DNA of 64,000 bases from Agromyces ramosus (GTDB taxonomy: Bacteria > Actinomycetota > Actinomycetes > Actinomycetales > Microbacteriaceae): contig NZ_SGWY01000004.1 of the NCBI RefSeq assembly GCF_004216665.1, forward strand, positions 1 through 64,000, read 5' to 3'. Every line of letters begins with the position of its first letter. The stretch's first letter is position 1. The position numbers were made by a program, and so were the translations under genes. Shown in pieces: positions 52,270-62,771 of this stretch. The notes below the pieces were generated by a model. The model was not told the DNA's origin and searched no databases. It saw only the letters and a program-made list of their open reading frames with translations.

Positions 52270-53268
52270 CTATCGCTGGGCCCTGGCCTTCGCGAGCAGC
52301 TCGGCCCGCGGGTCCTCGTCGGGCAGCAGCGCGTCGAACTCCGAGAGCTTCTCCTCGGCCTCCTTCGACAGGTGCGAGGGAACGGCCACCTGGACGACGG
52401 CGAGCAGGTCGCCCGTGCCCTTCGGCGTCTGGACGCCGCGGCCCTTGACGCGCAGCACCCGGCCGCTCGGCGTGCCGGCTGCGACGCGCAGCTTGACGGG
52501 GTCGCCCCCGAGCGTCGGCACCTGGATCGTGGCGCCCAGGCTCGCCTCGGCGAAGGTCACCGGCACGGTGACCCGCAGGTTGAGGCCGTCGCGCTCGAAG
52601 ACCGGGTGCTTGCGCACGTGGACGGTGAGGATGAGGTCGCCCGACTCGCCGCCGTCGGGCGACGGGTGCCCCTTGCCCCGGAGCTTGATCTTCTGCCCGT
52701 CGGCCACGCCCGCCGGGATGCGGACCGTGATGGGCTTGCCGTCGGAGGTCTCGAGGGTGATCTGCTCGCCCTTGGTGGCGGTGATGAAGTCGAGCGTCGT
52801 CGACGCGGTGACGTCGCGCCCGCGGGAGGGGCCACCGAAGCCGCGGTAACCGCCGCTCGGCTGGCCGAACCGTCCGCCGCCGAAGAGGCCGCCGAGCAGG
52901 TCGTCGTAGTCGCCGCCCTGCTGGAACGTGTAGGACTGGCTGCGGCCGCCCTGCCCGCCGAACATCGTGCCGAACACGTCCTCGAAGCCGCCGGCGCCGC
53001 CGGCGCCGCCCGGCGCGGTGAAGCGCGCACCGGAGCCCATGGCGCGGATCGCGTCGTACTCCTTGCGCTGTTCGGGATCGGACAGCACCGAGTGCGCCTC
53101 GCTGATCTCCTTGAACTTCGCCTCGGCGGCGGCGTCGCCCGGGTTGGAGTCGGGATGGTACTTGCGCGCGAGCTTGCGGTACGTCTTCTTGAGCTCGGCG
53201 TCGCTCACGTCCTTGGAGACGCCGAGCACCTGGTAGAAGTCCTTGTCGAACCAGTCCTGACTGGCCAT
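52270..53268 (-). CDS. dnaJ: DnaJ co-chaperone without zinc finger (CbpA-like)
   Basis: The 332-residue protein has a J domain (about 8-75 with HPD), a Gly/Phe-rich region (about 85-150) and two C-terminal substrate-binding domains (about 160-315). The four CxxCxGxG zinc repeats of classical DnaJ are absent, so it is a type II/CbpA-like protein. It stimulates DnaK ATPase. The ATG at 53268 has GAGGAGG upstream; the 18-residue upstream extension is unlikely. Third gene of the operon. Confidence 0.93.
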   Translation of the reverse strand: MASQDWFDKDFYQVLGVSKDVSDAELKKTYRKLARKYHPDSNPGDAAAEAKFKEISEAHSVLSDPEQRKEYDAIRAMGSGARFTAPGGAGGAGGFEDVFGTMFGGQGGRSQSYTFQQGGDYDDLLGGLFGGGRFGQPSGGYRGFGGPSRGRDVTASTTLDFITATKGEQITLETSDGKPITVRIPAGVADGQKIKLRGKGHPSPDGGESGDLILTVHVRKHPVFERDGLNLRVTVPVTFAEASLGATIQVPTLGGDPVKLRVAAGTPSGRVLRVKGRGVQTPKGTGDLLAVVQVAVPSHLSKEAEEKLSEFDALLPDEDPRAELLAKARAQR

Positions 53269-53357
53269 CGGCACCTCCTCTCTCGAGTCTGCCCGAGATC
53301 TGTGACGGCCGGTCCGCGACATCCGGGTGACGGATGCCGCGGGCCGGCCGAACGGGG

Positions 53358-54002
53358 TTACTGCGGGGTCTTCACGACGACCTTCGCCGCGCGGAGCAGC
53401 GTGCCGCCGAGCAGGTAGCCGGTCTCGACGACGTCGCCGACGGTGTCGACCTCCACCTCGTCGGAGGGCTGCTGGAAGATCGCCTCGTGGCGCTGCGGGT
53501 CGAACGGCTCCCCGACCTCGCCGAACGGCGTGAGCCCCAGCTTCTCGACGGCCGCGCGGAGCTTCGCCGCGATCGTCGCGAACGGGGCGTCGCCCTCGAG
53601 GTCGCCGTGCTTCTCGGCCCGGTCGAGGTCGTCGAGCACCGGCAGCAGCACGGCCACCGCCGCGCCGACCGCGCGCTCGCGCTCGACCTCGCGGTTGGCC
53701 TCGGTGCGCTTGCGGTAGTTCGCGTACTCGGCCGTGACGCGCTTGAGGTCGGCGAGGTGCTCGTCGCTCGGCTCCTGCACCTCGGCCTGGGCCGCGTTCA
53801 GGATGTCGTCGACCGTGAGCACGTCGTCGTCGAGGTCAGTGTCGGCGGGGACGGGTGCCGCGGCATCCGTCGCCTCACCGCCGGCCTCGGGGGCACCCTC
53901 CGCGGGTGCCCCCTCGGGCTGGCGAACCTCACCCGTCTCGGGGTCGATCCGCCGCTTGTCGCGGATGACCGGCTCGTCGTGGTTCTGGTTCTCGTCCGAC
54001 AT
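53358..54002 (-). CDS. grpE: GrpE nucleotide-exchange factor
   Basis: The 214-residue protein has a disordered acidic/Ala-rich N-terminus (1-70), a long coiled coil (about 72-130, ADLKRVTAEYANYRKRTEANRE) and the C-terminal beta domain (about 140-205; HEAIFQQPSDEVEVDTVGDVVETGYLLGGTLLRAAKVVV). It releases ADP from DnaK. It lies 2 nt after dnaK and 89 nt before dnaJ, the second gene of the operon. Confidence 0.95.
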   Translation of the reverse strand: MSDENQNHDEPVIRDKRRIDPETGEVRQPEGAPAEGAPEAGGEATDAAAPVPADTDLDDDVLTVDDILNAAQAEVQEPSDEHLADLKRVTAEYANYRKRTEANREVERERAVGAAVAVLLPVLDDLDRAEKHGDLEGDAPFATIAAKLRAAVEKLGLTPFGEVGEPFDPQRHEAIFQQPSDEVEVDTVGDVVETGYLLGGTLLRAAKVVVKTPQ

Positions 54003-54004
54003 GA

Positions 54005-55912
<1,908 letters not shown>

Positions 55913-55992
55913 TCACGAGCGGATGCCGCGCACGCCCCATCGGCGGTCGGCCCGGCCGTCCTGGCCCGCGACCGAAGTCCGAATCGCCGGAA

Positions 55993-56013
55993 CTTGAGTC
56001 CCGACGGCTCAAG
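55993..56013 (-). promoter_or_regulatory. HAIR operator 1 of dnaK
   Basis: CTTGAGT (55993-55999), 7-nt spacer, GCTCAAG (56007-56013): one mismatch to the HAIR consensus. It overlaps the -10 box of the dnaK promoter. Confidence 0.9.
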
Positions 56014-56040
56014 TGTGGCAAGCCCCGATGAGTGTGTCAA
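56012..56040 (-). promoter_or_regulatory. dnaK promoter
   Basis: On the minus strand TTGACA (56040-56035) and CACACT (56017-56012) are spaced 17 bp. The -10 box is overlapped by HAIR 1, and HAIR 2 lies just upstream of the -35 box, so HspR can block polymerase from both sides. The rest of 55886-56203 holds the M1 peptidase promoter (TAGAGT at 56157-56162) and no gene. Confidence 0.75.
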
Positions 56041-56055
56041 GTCGGAGCCGCGAAA

Positions 56056-56076
56056 CTTGAGCGTACCTGACTCAAC
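56056..56076 (-). promoter_or_regulatory. HAIR operator 2 of dnaK
   Basis: CTTGAGC (56056-56062), 7-nt spacer, ACTCAAC (56070-56076): two mismatches to the consensus, centred 63 bp from HAIR 1. Confidence 0.8.
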
Positions 56077-56203
56077 TCACGGCGGGTTCCCAGTATTCCT
56101 GCGCCGTCGGAGCGCGCGCGGGCATCCGGGGGCTATCGGGCGCGTTCGACCGCCCCTAGAGTTTCGCCCAGGTGCGTTACGCGGAACGATGAGGGGAGCA
56201 GTC

Positions 56204-57730
56204 GTGAACGGGAGACGGATGAAGCTGGTCGGCGGCCTGACGGTCGCGCTGGCGGTGATCGGAGGGCTCGGAGCGACCGGAGCGGTCGCCGCCCCGGGGA
56301 CCGCGGCCGGGCCGCGCTACACGGCGGGCGCCCCCGGCGCGGGCGATGCCTACTTCCCGTACGCCGGCAACGGCGGGTACGACGTGCAGCACTACGACCT
56401 CGACGTCACCTACACGCCGCCGGCGGCGGGCGCGCCGCTCGTCGGACGGCTCGACGGCACGGCCACGATCGACCTCGTCGCGACCCGCGACCTCGACCGC
56501 TTCAACCTCGACCTCCGCGACATGGAGGTGGAGTCCGTGACGGTGAACGGCAAGCCCGCGGCATCCGTCGCACCGCCGGCGGCCGGTGTCGAGGTCGAGG
56601 GCGCCGCCTACTGGCACGTGCAGGACGACGAGGAACGGATCTGGGAGCTCACCGTGCAGCCGCGGCCGAAGGTCAAGGCAGGGCAGCACGTGCAGGTCGT
56701 CGTCGAGTACGGCGGCGCGACGACGCGGCCCGAGGACATCGAGGGCGCGCTCTACGGATGGGTCACCATGGCCGACGGCGCCATGGTCGTGAGCGAGCCG
56801 GAGGGCTCGATGACCTGGTACCCCGTGAGCGACCACCAGACCGACAAGGCGAGCTACAGCTTCGCGATCACGGTGCCCGAGGGCAAGGTCGCCGTCGCCA
56901 ACGGCGTGCAGTCGAAGGCGCCGGTGACCGAGAACGGCCGCACGACCTGGTACTGGGACGCGCCCGACGCGCAGGCCAGCTACCTGACGACGGCGTCGGT
57001 CGGCGATTTCGCCATTCGCCCCACGACCTTCTCGCAACGCGGCGTCCCGATCATCGACGCGGTCGACGCCAACCTGACGCCCGCCCGCCTCGCGACCACG
57101 AACGCCAGCCTCGCGCGCCAGGCCGAGATGATCGACTTCTACGAGCAGTACTTCGACGACTACCCGTTCGTCGCGTACGGCTCGATCGTCGACGACGACA
57201 CCGTCGGCTACGCACTCGAGACCCAGACGCGACCGGTCTACTCGCGTCAGGCGAGCGAGGGCACCGTGGCGCACGAACTCGCCCACCAGTGGTTCGGCAA
57301 TGCGGTCAGCCCCGAGCGCTGGCAGGACATCTGGCTCAACGAGGGCTGGGCGACCTACGCGTCCTGGATGTGGGACGAAGAGGACGGAGGCGCGACCGTC
57401 CAGGAGTCGTACAACGACTGGTACGCCTCCGAGGCGGCCGACAGCGAGTACTGGAACCTCCAGATCGGCGACCCAGGCCCGCTGGGGCTGTTCCAGGACC
57501 CGGTCTACGACCGGGGTGCCGGCACGCTCCACGCCCTCAGGCTCGAGCTCGGCGACGAGGAATTCTTCGCCGGCACTCGACTCTGGCTCGAGCGCTACGA
57601 CGACTCCACCGGTACGGCCGACGACTTCCAGGCGGTCTTCGAGGAGGTCTCGGGCGAGAACCTCGACGCCTTCTTCCAGATCTGGCTGTACGAGCAGGCG
57701 AAGCCGCCGGCCACCTGGACGCTGCCGTAG
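56204..57730 (+). CDS. Secreted M1-family metallopeptidase
   Basis: The 508-residue protein has a signal peptide (about 1-30), the M1 N-terminal beta domain (about 55-270) and a thermolysin-like catalytic domain with HELAHQWFGN (His357, Glu358, His361) and Glu380 in WLNEGWA as the third zinc ligand. It is shorter than aminopeptidase N because the C-terminal helical domain is missing. It should release N-terminal residues from peptides outside the cell. GTG at 56204 has GAGGGGAG upstream; ATG at 56189 and 56219 are alternatives. Confidence 0.88.
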   Translation: MNGRRMKLVGGLTVALAVIGGLGATGAVAAPGTAAGPRYTAGAPGAGDAYFPYAGNGGYDVQHYDLDVTYTPPAAGAPLVGRLDGTATIDLVATRDLDRFNLDLRDMEVESVTVNGKPAASVAPPAAGVEVEGAAYWHVQDDEERIWELTVQPRPKVKAGQHVQVVVEYGGATTRPEDIEGALYGWVTMADGAMVVSEPEGSMTWYPVSDHQTDKASYSFAITVPEGKVAVANGVQSKAPVTENGRTTWYWDAPDAQASYLTTASVGDFAIRPTTFSQRGVPIIDAVDANLTPARLATTNASLARQAEMIDFYEQYFDDYPFVAYGSIVDDDTVGYALETQTRPVYSRQASEGTVAHELAHQWFGNAVSPERWQDIWLNEGWATYASWMWDEEDGGATVQESYNDWYASEAADSEYWNLQIGDPGPLGLFQDPVYDRGAGTLHALRLELGDEEFFAGTRLWLERYDDSTGTADDFQAVFEEVSGENLDAFFQIWLYEQAKPPATWTLP

Positions 57731-57741
57731 GCGATCATCCT

Positions 57742-57788
57742 CATCGACCCCCGTGCGCCGGAGCATTCCCGGTCCACGGGGGTCGATG
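57742..57788. terminator. Strong bidirectional hairpin terminator
   Basis: CATCGACCCCCGTG (57742-57755) and CACGGGGGTCGATG (57775-57788) form a perfect 14-bp stem with a 19-nt loop, between the convergent M1 peptidase and MFS genes. Confidence 0.8.
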
Positions 57789-57867
57789 GCGTGACCTGGG
57801 ATCGATGGCAGACCTGGGGTCGCGCCCACCAGGAGGCGACCTCGCCGGACGCACGGCCCGGCCCGGT

Positions 57868-59454
57868 CTAGCCCAGCATCGTGCCCTCGGCGGCCGGTGA
57901 CGCCTTGGGATCGGGCAGGCGCCGCATCCGCAGCGCGTTCAGGATGCCGAGGAGACCCGCGAGGATCGGCACGAGCAGCGCCACTTGGAGCGCGATGAAC
58001 CGGGAGTCGGTGTTGATGCGCAGGATCTCCTCCTGCACCTCGGGCGGCTGGCCGACGAGGAGCTCCTCGAGACCGGTGTTCGTCATGATCTCGGCGTCCT
58101 CCTCGAGCACCGCCGAGACCTGCTGCTGCTCCTCGGGCGAGAGCACCGTGCTCGCGTCGGCGCTCGCGGTGAACGTGTAGGCGAGGGTGGCGAGCATGAT
58201 CGCCCCGGCGAAGGCGAGGCCGAAGGAGAGGCCGAAGGAGCCCGCGGCCGAGTTCACGCCGGCCGCCTCGCTGACCCGCTCGTCGGAGATCGGGGAGAGC
58301 GTGTAGTTGTTCAGCTGCGACACGAGCAGGCCGAGGCCGCAGCCCGAGATGATGAGCGGGATCGTGAGGTACCAGCCCGAGTCGGCGATGGGCACGATCG
58401 GCACGAGGATGGCGAGTCCCGCCACGGCGAGCACGAAGCCCCACAGGATGATGTTCGCCGGCCGCCGCTTGAGGCCGCGGCCCGCGAGCAGCGCGACGAC
58501 GAACATGCTCAGCGAGAGCGGTGCGATCGAGAGGCCCGCCTGCAGTGCGTTGTACTCGAACACCATCTGCAGGTAGATCGGGAGCACGATCATCGTCCCG
58601 CCGAGGGCGATCTGCTGCAGCAGCTGTCCGCTCGCTCCGGCTCGGAACATCTTCGACTCGAAGAGCGTGGGATCGAGCAGCGTCGGCTTCCCGCGGCGCT
58701 TGCGGCTGCGCAGCCAGAACACGAGGAGGCCGAGCCCCAGCAGGCCGATGCCGATGATGAGGCCGACGTAGCCGCCACCCTCCTGCCACACGAGGATGCC
58801 GGTGACGACGCCGCCCATCCCGACGATCGACAGCAGTGCCCCCACGAGGTCGATCGATCGGTCGCCGTGGTATGGCACGTCCTTCACGAGGCCGATGCCG
58901 GCCAGCACGACGGCGATGATCACGGCCTCGAGCGCGAAGCCGACCCGCCAGGAGAGGAACGTCGTGATGAAGCCGCCGAGGAGCGGGCCGACGGCGGCGG
59001 CGATCGCGGCGGACGCGCCCACGAGGGCGTACACGCGCTTCTGCTGGGCACCCTCGAAGTTGCCGTGGATGAGCGACTGCATGGCGGGCAGCAGCAGCGA
59101 GGCGCCGATGCCGCCGATGACGGCCCAGAACACGATGATCGCCGCGAGGTCCTGCGCGAACACCATGGCGATCGCGCCGATGGCGTAGCCGAGGAGGCCG
59201 AGGATGTAGGCGAGCTTGCGCCCGATGAGATCGCCGGTCTTCCCGCCGATGAGGATGAACGCGGCCGAGACGAGCGCCTCGAGCGCGATCGCCCCCTGCA
59301 CGCCGCTCACCGTGGTGTCGAGGTCATCCACGACCGCCGAGATCGACACGTTCATGAGCGACGTGTCGACGACCAGCACGAACATCGCCATCGCGAGGAG
59401 CATCGCGAGTCGGAAGTTGAACGGCGTTCCCGGTGCGCTGTCAGCCCCACTCAT
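57868..59454 (-). CDS. DHA2-type MFS drug exporter
   Basis: The 528-residue protein has about 14 membrane helices as in EmrB/QacA transporters, with MFVLVVDTSLMNVSISAVVDDL in helix 1 and GGKTGDLIGRK in the loop between helices 2 and 3. A periplasmic insert (about 430-490; rich in Glu/Gln) precedes the last helix. It probably exports a hydrophobic toxin with H+. No TetR regulator is adjacent. Start ATG at 59454; the longer frame is antisense to the next gene. Confidence 0.85.
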   Translation of the reverse strand: MSGADSAPGTPFNFRLAMLLAMAMFVLVVDTSLMNVSISAVVDDLDTTVSGVQGAIALEALVSAAFILIGGKTGDLIGRKLAYILGLLGYAIGAIAMVFAQDLAAIIVFWAVIGGIGASLLLPAMQSLIHGNFEGAQQKRVYALVGASAAIAAAVGPLLGGFITTFLSWRVGFALEAVIIAVVLAGIGLVKDVPYHGDRSIDLVGALLSIVGMGGVVTGILVWQEGGGYVGLIIGIGLLGLGLLVFWLRSRKRRGKPTLLDPTLFESKMFRAGASGQLLQQIALGGTMIVLPIYLQMVFEYNALQAGLSIAPLSLSMFVVALLAGRGLKRRPANIILWGFVLAVAGLAILVPIVPIADSGWYLTIPLIISGCGLGLLVSQLNNYTLSPISDERVSEAAGVNSAAGSFGLSFGLAFAGAIMLATLAYTFTASADASTVLSPEEQQQVSAVLEEDAEIMTNTGLEELLVGQPPEVQEEILRINTDSRFIALQVALLVPILAGLLGILNALRMRRLPDPKASPAAEGTMLG

Positions 59455-59572
59455 GACTGAACACAACCACAGGGCGGGCCCCGGCGATAGACCCCGGCCC
59501 AGCGGCCCGGCGCACGGGACTCGCCCTCCGATGGCACAATGGACGCCATCGCGCACGTACGGAGGAGCTGGC

Positions 59573-59839
59573 ATGCCTGAACCGATCGAGGTCGGACTCG
59601 TCTCGTACACCCTCTCCGCGGACTACTACGCCAACGTGGGCGGGGACTTCGACACGGAGGCGGTCGACGATGCGATCCTCGCCAGGCTGAACGAGCTGGT
59701 TCCGTCCGGCGTGGTCGTGCACCGCAACGGGAAGGTGTTCGCCGATCCCGACGTCGCCGACATGGCACGCGAACTCGACTGGCGGCACCTGCTCAGCCGG
59801 ATCGACGTCGACCAGATCCTCGCCGACCACGGTCGCTGA
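59573..59839 (+). CDS. 88-residue hypothetical protein
   Basis: The acidic 88-residue protein begins MPEPIEVGLVSYTLSADYYA and has a long helix-forming end (VADMARELDWRHLLSRIDVDQILADHG). No known domain is recognised. GGAGGAG lies 6 nt before the ATG, supporting translation. It converges on the TOPRIM-like gene, leaving 10 nt, and its antisense is covered by a spurious long frame of that gene. Confidence 0.65.
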   Translation: MPEPIEVGLVSYTLSADYYANVGGDFDTEAVDDAILARLNELVPSGVVVHRNGKVFADPDVADMARELDWRHLLSRIDVDQILADHGR

Positions 59840-59849
59840 TCCGCGGTCG

Positions 59850-60430
59850 TCAGCTGCCGACGACGTCGAGCACGCCGACGAGCGGAGCCGGCAGCCGGTC
59901 GAGCGGCATCGCCTCGACGACGTCGCCGGCGAACCAGGTCTTGCGCCGCCTGCGGTGCCGGCGAAGCGCCGGAGCTGCGCGGCGACCGGGCGATCGCGCT
60001 GGGCCGGCTGCCGCTGGAACCGGCGGAAGCGGTCGAGGTCCCGGTGGCTCGCCAGCACCTCCTCGATCACGACGGTGCCCGCCGCCCGGATCAGCTCGTC
60101 CTCCAGGTCGAGGGAGCACGCGAAGAACCCGGCGACCTCGAGTTCGGCGAGGGATGACGCCCCCCGACGTCCCGAGTCGGCGAGCATCCGCATCACGGTG
60201 GCGGCCTCGCCCACGTCGAAGAGGCCGAGCACGCGCGGCGGCGCGGGCACGGAGTCGAGCTCGGCGAGGTGCCGACGCAGGTTGGTGATGCCGTCGAGCA
60301 CCACGAGGCGCGTACCCACCGCCTCGAGGTCGTGGCCGAGCCGCCGCGCCGCCGCGGCGAGCGCGCGTCGATCGCTCTCGCCCTCCACGAGCACGACGGT
60401 GCGCTCGGCGCCGTCCGTGGGTCCCGCCAT
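59850..60430 (-). pseudogene. TOPRIM-like (OLD-type) protein gene with a single-base frameshift
   Basis: The N-terminal part (from ATG 60430) reads AERTVVLVEGESDRRALAAAARRLG, then VLGLFDVGEAATVMRML, like the TOPRIM Glu and Asp-x-Asp motifs. It runs in one frame to about 59955 (LRRFAGTAGG) and then should continue as RKTWFAGDVVEAMPLDRLPAPLVGVLDVV in another frame to the stop at 59850. One missing G in the GGCGGC run near 59942-59950 restores a continuous protein of about 193 residues. Either a recent mutation or a base-calling error. The start follows TAGGGT by 6 nt. Confidence 0.75.
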
Positions 60431-60534
60431 GGCACGACCCTAACCCGACCGTGGACACGGTGCCGGGCTGGGGGTATGCTCGCCTCCGGACCGCGCCACG
60501 CGGCAACCGGATCGCCGAGGGAAGGGAGAGAACG

Positions 60535-60597
60535 ATGAACGCCGTCATCGTCGTGCGCATCGCAGACACCCTTCCCTGTGAGGCCGCCCGCCCGTAG
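60535..60597 (+). CDS. 20-codon candidate leader ORF upstream of the RIO kinase gene
   Basis: ATG at 60535 opens a 20-residue frame (MNAVIVVRIADTLPCEAARP) ending in TAG at 60595, with AAGGGAGAG directly upstream. It ends 19 nt before a hairpin that would hide the kinase gene's ribosome site. GGGTATGCT at 60472-60480 might be its promoter -10. No similarity is recognised; the inference is a regulatory leader peptide. Confidence 0.4.
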   Translation: MNAVIVVRIADTLPCEAARP

Positions 60598-60604
60598 CCG
60601 TCAA

Positions 60605-60646
60605 GGCCGGTGCTTCGGTGGCCTCCGCGACCTCGGAGAACCACCG
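60605..60646 (+). promoter_or_regulatory. Mutually exclusive hairpins in front of the RIO kinase start (candidate attenuator)
   Basis: Hairpin A: GGCCG (60605-60609) with CGGtGGCC (60616-60623). Hairpin B: CGGTGG (60616-60621) with CCACCG (60641-60646) and CTCCG (60623-60627) with CGGAG (60634-60638). B sequesters the GGAG ribosome site and touches the GTG start; A uses the same 5' arm and would release it. Confidence 0.4.
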
Positions 60647-61518
60647 TGACCTTCCTCTCGTCATTCGACGATTCATCCGGCGCGCCCCTCGGCGCGCCCT
60701 CCGCCCTCGTCTTCCAGGCCGTGGAGCCCGGCGAGGGCCAGCGCTGGTCGACCTGGCCGGCGACCATCCCGACCGAGCGCGGCCCCGAGCCGCGTCCCGA
60801 CTGGCTCGTCACCTCCGCCGCGGCGATCGACACCGAACTCGGCGTCGTGAAGACCGGCAAGGAGGCGAACCTCCACCTCATCGAGCGGGCGATCCCGGAT
60901 GTCCCGCCCGACGTGCCGGGCAACCGCGTGCTGCTCGCCGCCAAGCGGTACCGCACGAGCGAGCACTCGGACTTCCACCGCTCGGCGATCTACACCGAGG
61001 GTCGCGGACTGCGCCGCACCCGCGACGTGCGCGCGGTCGCGAAGGGCACGTCGTTCGGTCGCGCCGTCGCCCGCGTGCAGTGGGCGAATGCCGAGTTCGA
61101 CGCGCTGACCCGGCTCACCGAGCTCGGGGCATCCGTGCCGTACCCCGTGCAGGTGCACGGCACCGAGGTGCTCATGGAGTTCATCGGCGACGGCCGGGTC
61201 GCCGCGCCGCGGCTCGCCCAGGTGCGGGCGGATGCCGCGGAGCTCCGCGACCTCTTCCACCAGGTGGCCGACTTCATGCGGCTCCTCGCCCGGGGCGGTC
61301 TCGCGCACGGCGACCTCTCGCCGTACAACCTGCTCGTGCACCACGGACGGGTGGTGGCGATCGACCTTCCGCAGGTCGTGGATCTCGTGTCGAACCCGCA
61401 GGGCTTCGACCTGCTGCACCGCGATTGCGTGAACGTGTGCGACTGGTTCACGCGGCAGCGGCTGGAGTGCGACGCCGAGGAGTTGTTCGGCGAGCTCGTC
61501 GGAGAGGTGGGGTTCTGA
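60646..61518 (+). CDS. RIO-type serine/threonine kinase
   Basis: The 290-residue protein matches the RIO1 kinase family: KTGKEANLHLIE as the STGKEA-type nucleotide loop, AKRYRT with the ATP-contact Lys, HGDLSPYNLLV as the catalytic loop and IDLPQVVD as the metal-binding motif. RIO kinases are mostly archaeal and eukaryotic ribosome-assembly factors; bacterial copies are scattered and their targets are unknown. The GTG at 60646 has GGAG upstream inside a predicted hairpin. Confidence 0.88.
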   Translation: MTFLSSFDDSSGAPLGAPSALVFQAVEPGEGQRWSTWPATIPTERGPEPRPDWLVTSAAAIDTELGVVKTGKEANLHLIERAIPDVPPDVPGNRVLLAAKRYRTSEHSDFHRSAIYTEGRGLRRTRDVRAVAKGTSFGRAVARVQWANAEFDALTRLTELGASVPYPVQVHGTEVLMEFIGDGRVAAPRLAQVRADAAELRDLFHQVADFMRLLARGGLAHGDLSPYNLLVHHGRVVAIDLPQVVDLVSNPQGFDLLHRDCVNVCDWFTRQRLECDAEELFGELVGEVGF

Positions 61519-61577
61519 CGCGGCGCTCCGCCGCAAGGGGTTCCCGGATCCCACGGAGTCGACCTACGCTGCCGGGC

Positions 61578-62369
61578 GTGCGGTTGGTGACGTGGAACGT
61601 GCTGTGGCGATTCGAGCCCGACTGGCGAGCGCGCGAGCGCGGCATCCTCGCGACGCTCGAGCGGCTGCGGCCCGACGTCGTGGGGATCCAGGAATGCTGG
61701 GGGCTGCCGGGCCGCTCGCAGGCGCACGTCATCGCCGACCGCCTCGGGATGCACGCGGGGTTCGTCGCCCCCTCGTTGCCGCCCGTGCCGGAACCGCCCG
61801 AGCATCCCGATCAGGCGGGCGTGCTCATGGGCGTCGGCCTCGTGAGCCGGCACCCCATCGAGGCGCTCTCCGAGCACGTGCTGCCGGTGAGCCATCGACA
61901 GGTGGCGCCGGTCGCCCTCCAGGCGCGCATCGAGCATGCCGGGACGCCGTTCGACGTGATCGTGGCGGCGACCGAGTGGGAGCCGGCGTTCGCCGACGAC
62001 CATCTCGCGCAGACGCGGCGCCTGGCCGAGCTGATGGCGGAGGACGCGACGGTGCCGCGGTTCCTCCTCGCCGACCTGAACTGCGACGCGACCCAGCCGG
62101 AGTTCGCGCCGCTGGCCGCCGTGGCCGACGACACCTGGGACCTCGGCGGTGGCGACCCCGACGCAGTGACGCTCAGCTCGGCGGTGCCGTTCGCGCCCCT
62201 CGAGGCGACGAAGGAGATCGACCGGCGCGTCGACCACGTGCTCGCGCGCCGGGGCGCAGGAGTCGTCGTCGACTCGGCGTTCACCGTCGACGCCCCGGTG
62301 GGCGGGCGCTTCCCGTCCGACCACTTCCCGGTCGTGGCCGACGTGCGCCTCGGCTCCCGATCGGGCTAG
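61578..62369 (+). CDS. EEP-family endonuclease/exonuclease/phosphatase
   Basis: The 263-residue enzyme has the EEP signatures TWNVLW near the start, the catalytic QECWG Glu, ADLNCD and the C-terminal SDHFPV. It belongs to the superfamily with DNase I, exonuclease III and sphingomyelinase-type phosphodiesterases; the substrate is not evident. No signal peptide. GTG at 61578 follows TACGCT by 7 nt, so leaderless. The 3' end overlaps the convergent gene by 4 nt. Confidence 0.85.
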   Translation: MRLVTWNVLWRFEPDWRARERGILATLERLRPDVVGIQECWGLPGRSQAHVIADRLGMHAGFVAPSLPPVPEPPEHPDQAGVLMGVGLVSRHPIEALSEHVLPVSHRQVAPVALQARIEHAGTPFDVIVAATEWEPAFADDHLAQTRRLAELMAEDATVPRFLLADLNCDATQPEFAPLAAVADDTWDLGGGDPDAVTLSSAVPFAPLEATKEIDRRVDHVLARRGAGVVVDSAFTVDAPVGGRFPSDHFPVVADVRLGSRSG

Positions 62370-62749
62370 AGCGGGCGGCCGAGCGGCACCACGCGCTGCG
62401 TCGTGCCGTGGGCGAGGGGGGTGAGCATCGCGGCGAGCGACGCTCGCCGGTGCCCGTACTTCGCCCGCAGCGCCTCGTCGACGGCGGCCTCGAGCGGGTC
62501 GGCCCCGTCGATCACCTGGAGCTCGACGGCGCGGATGCCGGCGGGCGTCTCGAACCCGACGCCGGGATTCCTCGTGGCCCGGCGGAACCACTTCGCGTCG
62601 TGCCCGTACTCCGAGCGGATGAAGCTCGCGCCGTCGACGTCGACCGCCCAGATCGGGGTGGCGATCGTGCGGCCGTCGCGGGTCGTGGTGACGATGCGCA
62701 CCACGTCGGTGACGCGCAGGAACTCGGTGAGGTCGTCGTCGGTGGCCAT
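62366..62749 (-). CDS. DUF2255-like (PPOX split-barrel) protein
   Basis: The 127-residue protein has VTTTRDGRTIATPIWAVDVDGASFIRS followed by AKWFRRATRNPGVGF, the split-barrel pattern of PPOX/DUF2255 proteins that may bind FMN or F420. The role is unknown. The start is the ATG at 62749; no clear SD or leaderless box is visible. It converges on the EEP gene and diverges from the MFS gene. Confidence 0.65.
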   Translation of the reverse strand: MATDDDLTEFLRVTDVVRIVTTTRDGRTIATPIWAVDVDGASFIRSEYGHDAKWFRRATRNPGVGFETPAGIRAVELQVIDGADPLEAAVDEALRAKYGHRRASLAAMLTPLAHGTTQRVVPLGRPL

Positions 62750-62771
62750 GGTCGAGTCAAGCAGGCGACGG

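Noticed and set aside
59441..59849. C-terminal extension of the TOPRIM-like protein beyond 59850
   Set aside because: This frame is antisense to the 59573 gene and arises only because of the frameshift.
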